The position numbers and the translations under genes are program-made. A stretch of 64,000 nucleotides of DNA from an uncultured Gemmatimonadota bacterium (lineage in GTDB: Bacteria > Gemmatimonadota > Gemmatimonadetes > Gemmatimonadales > Gemmatimonadaceae): positions 62,001-126,000 of the forward strand of contig CADEFN010000002.1 of the NCBI GenBank assembly GCA_902826615.1. Reading direction: 5' to 3'. Under the pieces are notes generated by a model that saw nothing but the letters and a program-made list of their open reading frames with translations, had not been told where the DNA came from and searched no databases. This document shows positions 9,167 through 18,018 of this stretch, piece after piece (position 1 is the stretch's first letter; each line of letters begins with the position of its first letter).

Positions 9167-11179
9167 ATGTCCAGATCCGCTGCTGCCGCAGTCCTCGCAC
9201 TGTCTCTGATGGCCGCTGCCTGCCGAGAGGCGACCGATCCCATCTTGAGTCGACGGGCAGTCGCGGCCTCGGCCGGTCTGCTCCCCGGCGCTTCGCAGGT
9301 CGCGAGTGTGTACGTCGCCGATTTCGTAGGGACCGCTGCGACCGGGTTCGACCTCAACGATGCCGGTGACGTCGTCGGCCGTTCATACGCCGACCCCGGC
9401 TGTGGCCCGTTTTGCCTGCCGCCAGAGGAGAACGTTGTCTGGCGTGCCGGAAACCGGATCGTGCTGCCACTGGTGCCTGGTTACACCAGCGGCAGCCAGT
9501 ACCCACTCCACATCAACAATCAGGGGCTTATCGGCGGCGTGGTGGGACTCATTGGCAGCAGCACCCGTGTAGCAACGTGGACTCCAAACGGGCTGGCATA
9601 CACCGCCCAGGATCGCGGGACCTTCCCCGGGACATCGAGCGCCGAGCTGGCTGGGCTCGACGACCAGGGGCGGATGGTCGGGTGGGCCACCCAGGGTGGC
9701 GCCATACCCACACTTACGGTGCCCTTCATGTGGTCCCAGGCAACGGGCATGATCGACCTGAAAACCCAGGGATACCCTAACGAGCGGCCGGCGGCGATGA
9801 GTCCGGGGGGCAAGGTGGTCACCTGGTACCATCGGTATCAGCTGGGCAACCCCGCGAGCGTGGTCACGTTGCCCGCCCCACCATTGGGGTTCACGGGGCT
9901 GGCGTCCAATGGCAGCGCGATCAACGACAACGGTGATATGGCCCATCTGCTCATCACGATCGGGAGCCAGAATCTGCGTTATCCGTTCCGCCTGACGAGT
10001 GGCGGCACCTGGCAACAGTTATCGAGCGCAGGAACTGGCAACCTGTCGCGTGCCGGGATTGGTGCAATCAACTCCGCACAGGATGTCGCCTTCACCGTGC
10101 AAAGCACCGCGATGATTGCCGCCGGACCGACCGGACTCGGCCAGGCCCTCGCGTCCCTTGTCTCCCCCGCCTACGGCTCCGCCGCGCTCACCGGCGTCGG
10201 GACCATGAACAACTCGGGGCAGATGCTTGCGTCGATCATGCTCGGCCGCAGTGCGCGGTTGGTAAAGCTGACGCCCGCCGTCCCGTGCGGTGTGAATTGC
10301 CTGGTGTCCAGCACCCTGGTGATGACCGGCCAGTTTGTGCAGGATCCCGCAGCCCCCGGGAGCTGCTTCCAGGGCGGGAAGATGTACAACTACAGCACCG
10401 CGACCGTCACCATGACGAGCGAAACCGGGGCACCCCTCGCCAACGCACAGGTGAGTGGCCGGTTCATGGATGACTACTGGACCAACAAGGTGGTCAGTGG
10501 CACCACAAACGCCGCCGGGGTCGTGACCTTTGCACACACCGGGTTATGCGGCGTGGGCGCCATCGCCTTCCTCATCGATGGAGCCACTCTCGGGACCCGG
10601 ACCTTCGACAAAACCAGAGGGAAGGTCGCTGATTTCGTGATTCCCAGTGTGGCGCCCCCGGGCAATCAGCCACCCGTCGCCCGCTTTTCGCGCAGCTGCA
10701 GCAGCACGACGCGGACCTGCACCTTCAACGGCGCGAATTCCACGGACGACGTCGGCGTCGTCTCATACAATTGGACCTTTGGTGATGGCACAACCGGAAC
10801 CGGCGCCACCGTGTCACACACGTATGCCCGGGCCGGCACCTATCAGGTGACGCTCACCGTCACCGATGGCGGCGGGTTGACCAACAGCCTGACCAAGTCG
10901 GTTACGCTCACCGGGGGTAATCAACCGCCCGTCGCCGCCTGGACGATCAGTTGCCTTCCGGCACCGGCGCACACCTGCACGGCAAACGGGAGTGGATCGA
11001 GCGACCCCGACGGGAGCATTGTCAGCTACAGCTGGACAAACGGTGTGGGCCAGGTGGTGTCGACACTCCCCACCTTCACCAAGAGCTGGCAGAGCGCCAG
11101 AACGTTGACGTGGACGCTGACGGTCACGGATAACGGTGGGCTCACCAGCCAGCTCACCAAGACGTTCAACGTGCCCTGA
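9167..11179 (+). CDS. Cell-surface lipoprotein with HAF-like repeats and two PKD domains
   Basis: 670 residues. The start at 9167 is chosen because GGAG lies 9 nt upstream; an in-frame ATG at 9152 would put that site inside the gene. The N-terminus ends in LMAAAC, a lipobox. Residues about 40-370 contain repeats of the form (L)NDAGDVVG, INNQGLIGG, LDDQGRMVGW and INDNGDM, typical of HAF/DUF3466-like extracellular repeat proteins. An Ig-like segment with several Cys follows. The C-terminus has two PKD domains, each opening with NQPPVA; the first contains WTFGDG. PKD domains usually bind surfaces or carbohydrates. The gene has two TTA codons outside the CGTTAGGC context, which is unusual here. 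Confidence 0.8.
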   Translation: MSRSAAAAVLALSLMAAACREATDPILSRRAVAASAGLLPGASQVASVYVADFVGTAATGFDLNDAGDVVGRSYADPGCGPFCLPPEENVVWRAGNRIVLPLVPGYTSGSQYPLHINNQGLIGGVVGLIGSSTRVATWTPNGLAYTAQDRGTFPGTSSAELAGLDDQGRMVGWATQGGAIPTLTVPFMWSQATGMIDLKTQGYPNERPAAMSPGGKVVTWYHRYQLGNPASVVTLPAPPLGFTGLASNGSAINDNGDMAHLLITIGSQNLRYPFRLTSGGTWQQLSSAGTGNLSRAGIGAINSAQDVAFTVQSTAMIAAGPTGLGQALASLVSPAYGSAALTGVGTMNNSGQMLASIMLGRSARLVKLTPAVPCGVNCLVSSTLVMTGQFVQDPAAPGSCFQGGKMYNYSTATVTMTSETGAPLANAQVSGRFMDDYWTNKVVSGTTNAAGVVTFAHTGLCGVGAIAFLIDGATLGTRTFDKTRGKVADFVIPSVAPPGNQPPVARFSRSCSSTTRTCTFNGANSTDDVGVVSYNWTFGDGTTGTGATVSHTYARAGTYQVTLTVTDGGGLTNSLTKSVTLTGGNQPPVAAWTISCLPAPAHTCTANGSGSSDPDGSIVSYSWTNGVGQVVSTLPTFTKSWQSARTLTWTLTVTDNGGLTSQLTKTFNVP

Positions 11180-11202
11180 TCCCGGTTAGCGATGCGAAGA
11201 CG

Positions 11203-11230
11203 GGCTGCCGACCATCGGCAGCCTGTTTTC
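11203..11230 (+). terminator. Rho-independent terminator after PKD lipoprotein
   Basis: A perfect 9-bp stem (GGCTGCCGA / TCGGCAGCC) with a 3-nt loop at 11203-11223 is followed by TGTTTTC. It lies 24 bp after the stop codon, the standard place for an intrinsic terminator. Confidence 0.85.
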
Positions 11231-11318
11231 ATTGTGGCAACGCTTTAGTCCGTACTACCCCTCGCCTCGGGCCCAACAGCCCTGAGGCAGTAGCCAGGCG
11301 ACCACCCTCGCTTTCCTC

Positions 11319-11332
11319 CGCAATCGTTTGCG
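11319..11332. promoter_or_regulatory. Putative LacI-family operator upstream of malQ
   Basis: CGCAATCGTTTGCG is an inverted repeat (CGCAA-TCGT-TTGCG) with a central CG, the form of LacI-family operators. The 14-mer starting one base later (11320-11333) matches 13 of 14 bases of the reverse complement of 37989-38002 in the lacI promoter. It lies about 170 bp before malQ. The rest of 11231-11503 holds no gene I can support; a start for malQ transcription probably lies between this site and 11504. Confidence 0.6.
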
Positions 11333-11503
11333 CCCGGTCTCCGGACTCAAGTTCAAGATTCACAACCACTTCCGGGCCAACCTCGTTCTGGCTCCGCGCG
11401 CATTGGCCGCACATCTTTGGCGGCCCCGCGTCTCGACCGGACATCGGTTATCTATGCGCGGGCGCGACCGCTCCAGCTCCCAATTCATCCCTGTCACAAC
11501 ACG

Positions 11504-12967
11504 ATGGTCTTTCCTCGTTCGTCGGGAATTCTGCTCCATCCCACCTCCCTCCCCGGGAACAACGGTATCGGCGAACTCGGCAGCCAATCGCTCAAGTTCC
11601 TCGACTTCCTCGCTGAAAGCGGGCTGAAGATCTGGCAGGTCCTTCCGCTGGGTCCGACGGGGTACGGCGATTCGCCCTATCAGTGTTTCTCCGCGTTCGC
11701 CGGCAACCCACTGCTCATCGAAGTCCCGGCACAACTGGCGAGTTTTCCTGCCCACACCGTCGACTTCGGTCGGGTGATCGAGCACAAACGCGCGCTGGTC
11801 AGCAAGGCGGTGACGGCCTTCAAGCCGACCGACGCGTATCTGTCATTTCTTGATCGCAACTCGGATTGGCTGGTGGACTACGCGCTCTTCATGGCGCTCA
11901 AGCAAGCGCACGGCGGCATCGCCTGGCCGTACTGGGAGGCCGGTGCCGCGCGTCGCGATCCCGACGCCCTCGCACGCTGGCGCCAGCGCCTCGCCGACGC
12001 CATCGATGCCATCAAGATCGAGCAGTATCTCTTCTTTGCGCAGTTTGACACGCTGCAGAAGGCGGCGACAGAGCGTGGCATCAAACTCATGGGGGATCTC
12101 CCCATTTACGTCGCGCACGATTCCGCCGACGTCTGGGCCAACCCCGAGCTCTTCCGTCTGAACGACAACGGGACACTCAAGGTGCAAGCCGGTGTGCCCC
12201 CGGACTACTTCTCCGCAACAGGACAGCTCTGGGGCAACCCCATCTACGACTGGGATGCCATGAAGGCAAGCGGGTACGCCTGGTGGATCCGGCGGATGCG
12301 CGCCGCCCTTCATCAGTTTGACCTCGTACGCATCGATCACTTCCGCGGCTTCGAGGCCTACTGGGAAGTGGCGGGCGACGCCGCGACCGCCGTGGATGGC
12401 AGATGGGTGAAGGGTCCTGGTGTCGAGCTCTTCCGCGCCATCGAGGGCGCACTCGGCACCCTCCCGATTGTCGCGGAAAATCTGGGCCTCATCACGCCCG
12501 AGGTGGAGCAGCTGCGCGAGGCGTGCGGATTCCCCGGCATGAGCATTCTGCAGTTTGCCTTTGGCGGCGACGGCCAGGCCAAGGAATTCCAGCCGCACAC
12601 CTACCCGAAGGACCGCGTGGTGTACACGGGCACGCATGACAACGACACTACCGTGGGATGGTGGAACTCCGGCGCCGGCGACTCCACACGCGATGCCTCG
12701 GATGTGGAGAAGGAAAAGGCTTTTGCCCGGCGCTATCTCGGTGCGGATGGGAGTGAGATGCACTGGACACTGATCCGCACTGCGTTGGCATCGGTGGCCA
12801 ATACCGTGCTGATCCCGATGCAGGACGTTCTGGGTCTCGGGAACGAAGCACGCATGAACCTCCCTGGTCGTCAGGCGGGCAACTGGGGATGGCGCTTTTC
12901 GTGGGACCAGGTGACGCCGGACATTCGAGCTCGGCTGAAGGAGATGGTGCAAACGTACGATCGGTAG
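11504..12967 (+). CDS. malQ: 4-alpha-glucanotransferase (amylomaltase, GH77)
   Basis: 487 residues from the ATG at 11504; the frame is open further upstream, but homology begins at SSGILLHPTSLPG. Family motifs run in order: GPTGYGDSPYQCFSAFAGNP, the acid/base and nucleophile region with DLVRIDHFRGFEAYW, then IVAENLG (catalytic Glu) and THDNDT (third carboxylate). The enzyme moves 4-alpha-glucan segments between maltodextrins, releasing glucose in maltose catabolism, in the cytoplasm. It is the first gene of a rightward series with the transporter, the amylase and the AhpD-like gene. A LacI-type operator lies upstream. There is no obvious Shine-Dalgarno. Confidence 0.93.
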   Translation: MVFPRSSGILLHPTSLPGNNGIGELGSQSLKFLDFLAESGLKIWQVLPLGPTGYGDSPYQCFSAFAGNPLLIEVPAQLASFPAHTVDFGRVIEHKRALVSKAVTAFKPTDAYLSFLDRNSDWLVDYALFMALKQAHGGIAWPYWEAGAARRDPDALARWRQRLADAIDAIKIEQYLFFAQFDTLQKAATERGIKLMGDLPIYVAHDSADVWANPELFRLNDNGTLKVQAGVPPDYFSATGQLWGNPIYDWDAMKASGYAWWIRRMRAALHQFDLVRIDHFRGFEAYWEVAGDAATAVDGRWVKGPGVELFRAIEGALGTLPIVAENLGLITPEVEQLREACGFPGMSILQFAFGGDGQAKEFQPHTYPKDRVVYTGTHDNDTTVGWWNSGAGDSTRDASDVEKEKAFARRYLGADGSEMHWTLIRTALASVANTVLIPMQDVLGLGNEARMNLPGRQAGNWGWRFSWDQVTPDIRARLKEMVQTYDR

Positions 12968-12985
12968 ACACGCGACTCGCGTGTC
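12967..12985 (+). other. Intercistronic hairpin between malQ and MFS gene
   Basis: GACACGCG and CGCGTGTC pair as an 8-bp stem around a 3-nt loop, beginning on the last base of the malQ stop codon. No T-tract follows, so it is more likely an mRNA stability or attenuation element than a full terminator. Confidence 0.5.
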
Positions 12986-13008
12986 CGAAGCGTTCCTGAG
13001 AGGAAGCC

Positions 13009-14355
13009 ATGACCAGCATGCCGCAGAACCGGGTCGCCGCACCAGCCCACGTCGCCCATCGTACTTCGTTTGGCACCATCTGGAACATGTCGTTCGGGTT
13101 CCTGGGCATTCAGTTCGGATGGGCGCTGCAGATGGCGAACATGAGCGCCATCTATGAATACCTCGGCGCCAGCCCCGACGAGATTCCCATGTTGTGGCTG
13201 GCCGCACCCCTGACCGGGTTGCTGGTGCAACCGATCATCGGGCATCTGAGCGACAACACCTGGTCGCCAACGTTAGGCAGGCGTCGCCCCTTCTTTCTCA
13301 TCGGCGCCCTGCTCAGCTCGTGTGCGCTCATCTTCATGCCGCAATCGAGCACGCTCTGGATGGCGGCAGGACTGCTCTGGATCCTCGACGCCTCCATCAA
13401 CGTCTCGATGGAGCCCTTCCGCGCCTTTGTCTCCGACCTGCTGCCTCAATCGGAACGGACACGCGGCTTTGCCATGCAGAGCTTCTTCATCGGGCTCGGG
13501 GCCGTCATCGCCAGCGCCATGCCGTGGATGCTCACCAACTGGTTCGGTGTGGCGGACAGCACGCCTGGCACGATCCCCATGACGGTGCGGCTCTCGTTCT
13601 ACATCGGCTCTGCGGCATTCCTCGGGGCGGTGCTGTACACCATTCTCACCACGAAGGAGCATCCCCCGGCCGACCTTGCCGAGTTCCAACGCAAGAAGGC
13701 GGAGAGCCGAGGGGCGATGGCGATGGTGCGCGAGATCCGGGAGGCGGTGGCCCACATGCCGGAGACCATGCGTCGCCTGGCCCCTGTGCAGATCTGCACC
13801 TGGCTGGGTCTCTTCTGCATGTGGCTCTATTTCCCCGTCGCGGTCGCGCGAAACGTCTTCGGCGCACCGGACACCAGTTCACCGCTGTATCAGCAAGGTG
13901 TGGCATGGGCGGGGGTCTGCTTCGGGGCCTACTCCCTCGTGTGTTTTGTCTTTGCGTTCTGCCTCCCGCCGCTGGCCCGCAAGTTCGACCGCAAGGGCAC
14001 GCACATGATCTGTCTGCTCGCCGGGGCTGCGGGACTCATCTCGGTCGCCTTCATCAAGAATCCCAATCTGCTGCTGCTCTCCATGACCGGTGTTGGCATC
14101 GCGTGGGCCAGCACCCTCTCCATGCCCTACTCCATGCTGGCCGGGTCGCTGCCCGAGGGGAAAACCGGGATCTACATGGGGATCTTCAACTTCTTCATCG
14201 TGATTCCCGAGATTGTCGCATCGTTAGGCTTCGGCTGGGTGATGAACAACCTGCTGGACAACAACCGGATGGCGGCCGTGGTGGCAGGTGGCGTGTTCAT
14301 GATCATTGCTGCCCTGCTGGTGCTGCGGGTGAATGACAAGGGAGAGACCGCGTGA
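13009..14355 (+). CDS. SLC45-like MFS sugar transporter
   Basis: 448 residues with about 12 hydrophobic segments. The start is supported by GAGAGGAAG just upstream. The N-terminal half carries [36 protein letters not shown] and [11 protein letters not shown], the pattern of the SLC45 / plant sucrose carrier-related MFS branch that sits beside maltose-utilisation genes in Bacteroidota. It lies between malQ and a secreted alpha-amylase-family enzyme and overlaps the latter by GTGA, so maltose or maltodextrin uptake across the inner membrane is the likely job. Two CGTTAGGC octamers (13271 and 14222) each encode a Leu-Gly pair with TTA. Confidence 0.87.
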   Translation: MTSMPQNRVAAPAHVAHRTSFGTIWNMSFGFLGIQFGWALQMANMSAIYEYLGASPDEIPMLWLAAPLTGLLVQPIIGHLSDNTWSPTLGRRRPFFLIGALLSSCALIFMPQSSTLWMAAGLLWILDASINVSMEPFRAFVSDLLPQSERTRGFAMQSFFIGLGAVIASAMPWMLTNWFGVADSTPGTIPMTVRLSFYIGSAAFLGAVLYTILTTKEHPPADLAEFQRKKAESRGAMAMVREIREAVAHMPETMRRLAPVQICTWLGLFCMWLYFPVAVARNVFGAPDTSSPLYQQGVAWAGVCFGAYSLVCFVFAFCLPPLARKFDRKGTHMICLLAGAAGLISVAFIKNPNLLLLSMTGVGIAWASTLSMPYSMLAGSLPEGKTGIYMGIFNFFIVIPEIVASLGFGWVMNNLLDNNRMAAVVAGGVFMIIAALLVLRVNDKGETA

Positions 14356-16190
14356 GGCATTGTTCGAGATCCCTGCTGATGCTGGTGGCGTGGCTGCCGG
14401 GAATCGCGCTGGCTCAGGCGCCGGCCGTGACGAAAGTGGAGCCCCCCAATTGGTGGGCCGGGAGCACGGTGAATCCCGTGAGAGTCATGCTCCGCGGGCA
14501 GAACCTCACCGGGGCACGTCTGGACTGCGGACGGCTGCGCTGCAGCAATGTGAAGGTGAACAGCAGCGGCACCTACCTGTTTGCCGACGTGGCGATCGGC
14601 AACAACACACGTCCCGGTTCGTATCCGCTCACCGTGCGGTCTGCCGCCGGTTCGGCCAGCGCCCCCTTTGCCATTGCACCACGGCTCGGGTCGGCTGGGC
14701 GTTTCCAGGGTTTCGGGCCTAACGATGTGTTCTACCTCCTCATGCCTGATCGCTTTGCGAACGGCGACACGGCGAATGACAACCCGGCGGTCTCGCCCGG
14801 CCTGCACGACCGCAGCAAGGGACGTTATTACCACGGGGGCGACCTGGCTGGGGTCAGACAGAAGCTCCCGTACCTCAAGAGCCTCGGGATCACCACTATC
14901 TGGATGAACCCGATCTATGACAACAACAACGCTCTGAACCGCAAGGAAACGTACGACAACCAGCCGATCACCGACTATCACGGCTACGGGGCCACGGACT
15001 TCTACGCCGTCGATGAACATCTCGGTGACATGGCGAGTGTGCGCGCACTGGTGGACGAGGCACACACCATGGGCATCAAGATCGTGCTCGACATGGTGGC
15101 CAACCACTCGGGACCGTATCACCCGTGGGTGCAGGACGCGCCGACACCCACCTGGTACCACGGCACCGAAGCGAAGCATCTCGACGAAACCTGGCAGACG
15201 TGGACCCTGGCCGATCCATACTCTACCGACGCGATGCGCCGCGCCACGCTGGACGGCTGGTTCATCAACATTCTGCCTGACCTCAATCAGGACGATCCCG
15301 AGGTCGCGCGCTACATCATCCAGAACACCCTCTGGTGGGTGGGGATGACCGGCATCGACGGCATCCGCCAGGATACGTGGCCGTATGTGCCGCGGTCGTT
15401 CTGGAAACCGTGGATGGCGGCGATCAAGCGCGAGTACCCGCGGGTGGACGTGGTGGGCGAGGTCTTTGATGGCGATCCCGCGATGATTGCCTTCTTCGAA
15501 GGGGGCCGCACCAAGCATGATGGCCTCGACGACAAGGTCGACGCACTCTTCGACTTTCCGCTCTACTACGCCATCCGCAGTGCCTTTGCCTCGGGGCGCT
15601 CCATCAAGGATGTTGCGCAGATGTTGTCGCGCGATCATCTCTACAAAACCCCGTCATCCCTCGTGACGTTTCTGGGCCTCCACGATGTGTCGAGGTTCAT
15701 GAACGAGCAGGGTGCCACCGTGCAAGGCCTCAAGCTGGCGTACACCTTCATGCTCACGGCACGCGGCACACCGCTCATCTACTACGGTGACGAGGTGGCT
15801 CTCCCTGGCGGAAACGACCCGGATAATCGCCGCGACTTTCCGGGCGGATGGGCAGGTGACGCGGCCAGCGCTTTTGAAGCGACTGGCCGTACCGCAGTAC
15901 AGCAGGAGGTCTGGTCGCACGTACAGCGTCTGCTTGCCATTCGCGCGCAACGCGCAGACCTGCGCACCGCCCCCATGGAACACCTCGTCGCGAATGATGC
16001 GGTCTTTGCCTACCGCCGCGGCAAGACAGTGGTGGCGCTCAACAACGCCAAAGGTGAAATGAAGGTGACGGTGGCAGTGGGCCGGCTCGGCGACGACTTG
16101 CTCAGCGTCTGTCCGGCGGCCCGGCCCGGAGACGGCGGCACAACCATCACCATCCCGCCACGGGCGGGGTGTGTGTTTCCAGTGCAATGA
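14352..16190 (+). CDS. Secreted alpha-amylase family enzyme (GH13, neopullulanase/cyclomaltodextrinase-like)
   Basis: 612 residues from a GTG that overlaps the MFS stop (GTGA). A signal peptide ends at ALAQA. Residues about 25-110 form an Ig-like N-terminal domain (cyclomaltodextrinase N type: VEPPNWWAG). The GH13 barrel starts at DVFYLLMPDRFANGD. The catalytic residues are visible: nucleophile Asp341 in GIRQDT, acid/base Glu370 in VGEVFDGDP and Asp445 in GLHDVSRF. A small C-terminal beta domain follows. It should hydrolyse cyclic or linear maltodextrins in the periplasm, feeding the adjacent transporter and MalQ. The exact specificity (neopullulanase or cyclomaltodextrinase) is not determined by sequence. 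Confidence 0.92.
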   Translation: MRHCSRSLLMLVAWLPGIALAQAPAVTKVEPPNWWAGSTVNPVRVMLRGQNLTGARLDCGRLRCSNVKVNSSGTYLFADVAIGNNTRPGSYPLTVRSAAGSASAPFAIAPRLGSAGRFQGFGPNDVFYLLMPDRFANGDTANDNPAVSPGLHDRSKGRYYHGGDLAGVRQKLPYLKSLGITTIWMNPIYDNNNALNRKETYDNQPITDYHGYGATDFYAVDEHLGDMASVRALVDEAHTMGIKIVLDMVANHSGPYHPWVQDAPTPTWYHGTEAKHLDETWQTWTLADPYSTDAMRRATLDGWFINILPDLNQDDPEVARYIIQNTLWWVGMTGIDGIRQDTWPYVPRSFWKPWMAAIKREYPRVDVVGEVFDGDPAMIAFFEGGRTKHDGLDDKVDALFDFPLYYAIRSAFASGRSIKDVAQMLSRDHLYKTPSSLVTFLGLHDVSRFMNEQGATVQGLKLAYTFMLTARGTPLIYYGDEVALPGGNDPDNRRDFPGGWAGDAASAFEATGRTAVQQEVWSHVQRLLAIRAQRADLRTAPMEHLVANDAVFAYRRGKTVVALNNAKGEMKVTVAVGRLGDDLLSVCPAARPGDGGTTITIPPRAGCVFPVQ

Positions 16191-16239
16191 GCGTCGTCCC
16201 CCGAGCGCAAGGAAACCTCCGCCAAGGAAGGAGATAGTC

Positions 16240-16830
16240 ATGCATCGCATGTTTCTCAAAGAGGTTGAAGACGCGAGCGGTTCGGGTGCCTACGCCCGCA
16301 GGATCGATGGCATGCGCACCGCTGGTGCGACCATACCGCAGATCATGCACCTCTTCGCCTTCAAACCCGACCGCACCGATCACCTGGCGAAGTTCACCCA
16401 CGCCGTAATGCGCGGGCCGTCGCCGCTGTCGCCGGGACAACGCGAGCTGATTGCCGCATTTACCTCTCGCCGCAACGACTGCCCGTTTTGAATCGGCTCA
16501 CACGCCGCGGTCGCGGCGGAGTTGTTAGGCAGCAGGGCCCTCGTCGACGCCGTCCTCGCCGACTACACCACGGCCCCGATCACGCCCGCCGAGAAGGCGC
16601 TGTTTGCCTTTGTCGACAAGGTCAACCGTTCGTCCAACCAGATGGGGCCTGCCGACATCGACGAGGCAAAGGCCGCGGGGTGGAGCGAGGAGGCACTCTA
16701 CGACGCCATGACGGTGTGTGCCCTCTTCAACTTCTACAACCGCTGGATCGATGCCTCCGGCGTGAGTGACATGACACCCGCGGACTATGAGCAGTCCGGC
16801 AAACGCATGGCGACTGGCGGATACGGCTGA
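16240..16830 (+). CDS. AhpD-like peroxidase-related protein, probable selenoprotein (in-frame TGA at 16489-16491)
   Basis: Read through one TGA, the frame is 196 residues. The start has AAGGAAGGAG about 7 nt upstream. The active-site segment is CPF(TGA)IGSH: Cys81, TGA at 84, His88, with Glu69 exactly 12 residues before Cys81. This is the Glu-x11-Cys-x2-Cys-x3-His layout of AhpD/carboxymuconolactone-decarboxylase peroxidases, where the second Cys attacks the peroxide. Only that residue is replaced by TGA, the frame and homology continue without a shift, and no other stop interrupts. A hairpin with a GGTC loop starts 11 nt after the TGA. CxxU selenoproteins of the AhpD-like group are known. 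The alternative is a simple TGC-to-TGA nonsense mutation or sequencing error giving a pseudogene. No selenocysteine machinery is in the window. It sits 49 bp after the amylase gene. Confidence 0.7.
16503..16518 (+). promoter_or_regulatory. Candidate bacterial SECIS hairpin
   Basis: CGCCGC and GCGGCG form a perfect 6-bp stem around the loop GGTC. Eleven nucleotides separate it from the TGA at 16489-16491, the same spacing as in E. coli fdhF, whose apical loop also contains GGUC. By general bacterial SECIS rules (at least one G in the first two loop bases, short upper stem, 16-37 nt from UGA to loop) it qualifies, with 17 nt to the loop. The Ala-Val-Ala-rich coding could produce such a stem by chance in GC-rich DNA. 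Confidence 0.5.
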
Positions 16831-16857
16831 CCACTGGCACGGGCGGCGCGCGGCCTG

Positions 16858-18018
16858 CTATCGCGTGGTGCCCGGGTGAAACTCCCGCCAGCTGTGCCAG
16901 AACTCCTGGCTCGCCTTGAGCCGGCGGAGCCCGCCTAACGCGCGCCCACTCACGGGCCACACCTGGCCACCAGCCATGAGAGAATCACCCTGCACCGTGA
17001 ACACCAGGTCGGGACTGGGTCGCTCGTAGGCGTAGAACGAGGCGTTGTCGGGCGCCAGCGCTATGACCACCGGCAGCCCACCGACGTCATCGTTGATCAC
17101 CCGCGCCTGCCGCAGGACATTCCAGTCGAAGGCCTTGCTCTGTTCATTGTATTCGATGCCGATGACCCACGACTTCTCACCCCACGACGTGGTATCGGTG
17201 CCCGTGAGTGTCTTGCGGCTCGATCCGTTTTCAAATGCATAGTCCTTGGCGTACTCGCCAGCAAAAGCAGGATCCGCCTGCATAACGAGCGAACGGGGAT
17301 GCAGCGCCAGCCACTCGGTTAGTGTCACTTGCAGCGAGGGGATTTCCTGCAGCGTGGCACCCTTCCGTTCACCGGTAACCGCTTCCCCATTCGCCTGACG
17401 CCACCAGCTTCCCGTCGTTTCGTCCTCGAACATGGCATTGAAGTGATCCATTCCAACAAGCCGGAAGCGTTCGGGCCTGCGGTCCACGATCGGGGAGTAC
17501 ACACGACCGGTGCGGCACACGGTGCAGTAACTCACCATCACCGGGACCCCACCAACCGAGTCGCGCACCTGGTGGTGGTAGCCGATGTACTGCAGTGGGT
17601 AGGCACGCGCCTCGCCATTCACTTCCACGCCCACGACGAGCCGGTCACCGGCCACACGATTTCGAGCAGTCGGCAGCATTGAAAGCGTGCGGGGTTGCTT
17701 GAATGTCTGGTCGGCCGCCATCCGGAAGTTGGCCGCATAAGCAACCACGGCGACTGCGGCCACCGCGACGACCCCGACCCAGCGGCGTCTGCCACCCGGT
17801 CGCCACCAGCTCGCCGCCCCGGCCAGAGCAAGCGCGCCTAACGCCAGACGCACGGGCCACCGCCAGGTATGGATCGCGTAGGCAAGGTCGAGACTGCGCA
17901 TTCGCTGGCTGCCCGGCATGGGCATGATGAAATACACGTTCACCGCCTCGTACACGATGAGCCCGGCGATGCCGATCCAGAACAGTCCTTTCGTGCGTGC
18001 ATCGCGGGAACTCGTCAC
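16858..18018 (-). CDS. DUF3179 domain membrane protein
   Basis: 386 residues. Three hydrophobic segments lie within about residues 12-95, then a soluble domain with ARAYPLQYIGYHHQVRD, the Cys pair motif YCTVCRTGRVY and FNWNVL-like and GIEYNEQSKAFDW segments that define DUF3179. The function of the family is unknown; the conserved CxxC suggests a metal or redox role. The gene begins within the trehalase stop (ATGA overlap), so it is the last gene of the leftward transporter-trehalase-DUF3179 operon and runs convergent with the AhpD-like gene, 27 bp away. Two octamers (16933, 17836) supply TTA codons. Confidence 0.88.
   Translation of the reverse strand: MTSSRDARTKGLFWIGIAGLIVYEAVNVYFIMPMPGSQRMRSLDLAYAIHTWRWPVRLALGALALAGAASWWRPGGRRRWVGVVAVAAVAVVAYAANFRMAADQTFKQPRTLSMLPTARNRVAGDRLVVGVEVNGEARAYPLQYIGYHHQVRDSVGGVPVMVSYCTVCRTGRVYSPIVDRRPERFRLVGMDHFNAMFEDETTGSWWRQANGEAVTGERKGATLQEIPSLQVTLTEWLALHPRSLVMQADPAFAGEYAKDYAFENGSSRKTLTGTDTTSWGEKSWVIGIEYNEQSKAFDWNVLRQARVINDDVGGLPVVIALAPDNASFYAYERPSPDLVFTVQGDSLMAGGQVWPVSGRALGGLRRLKASQEFWHSWREFHPGTTR

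Noticed and set aside
16489-16530. Frameshift as the cause of the broken AhpD-like gene
   Set aside because: The downstream half is in the same frame as the upstream half, and only one TGA lies between them, so no shift is needed.
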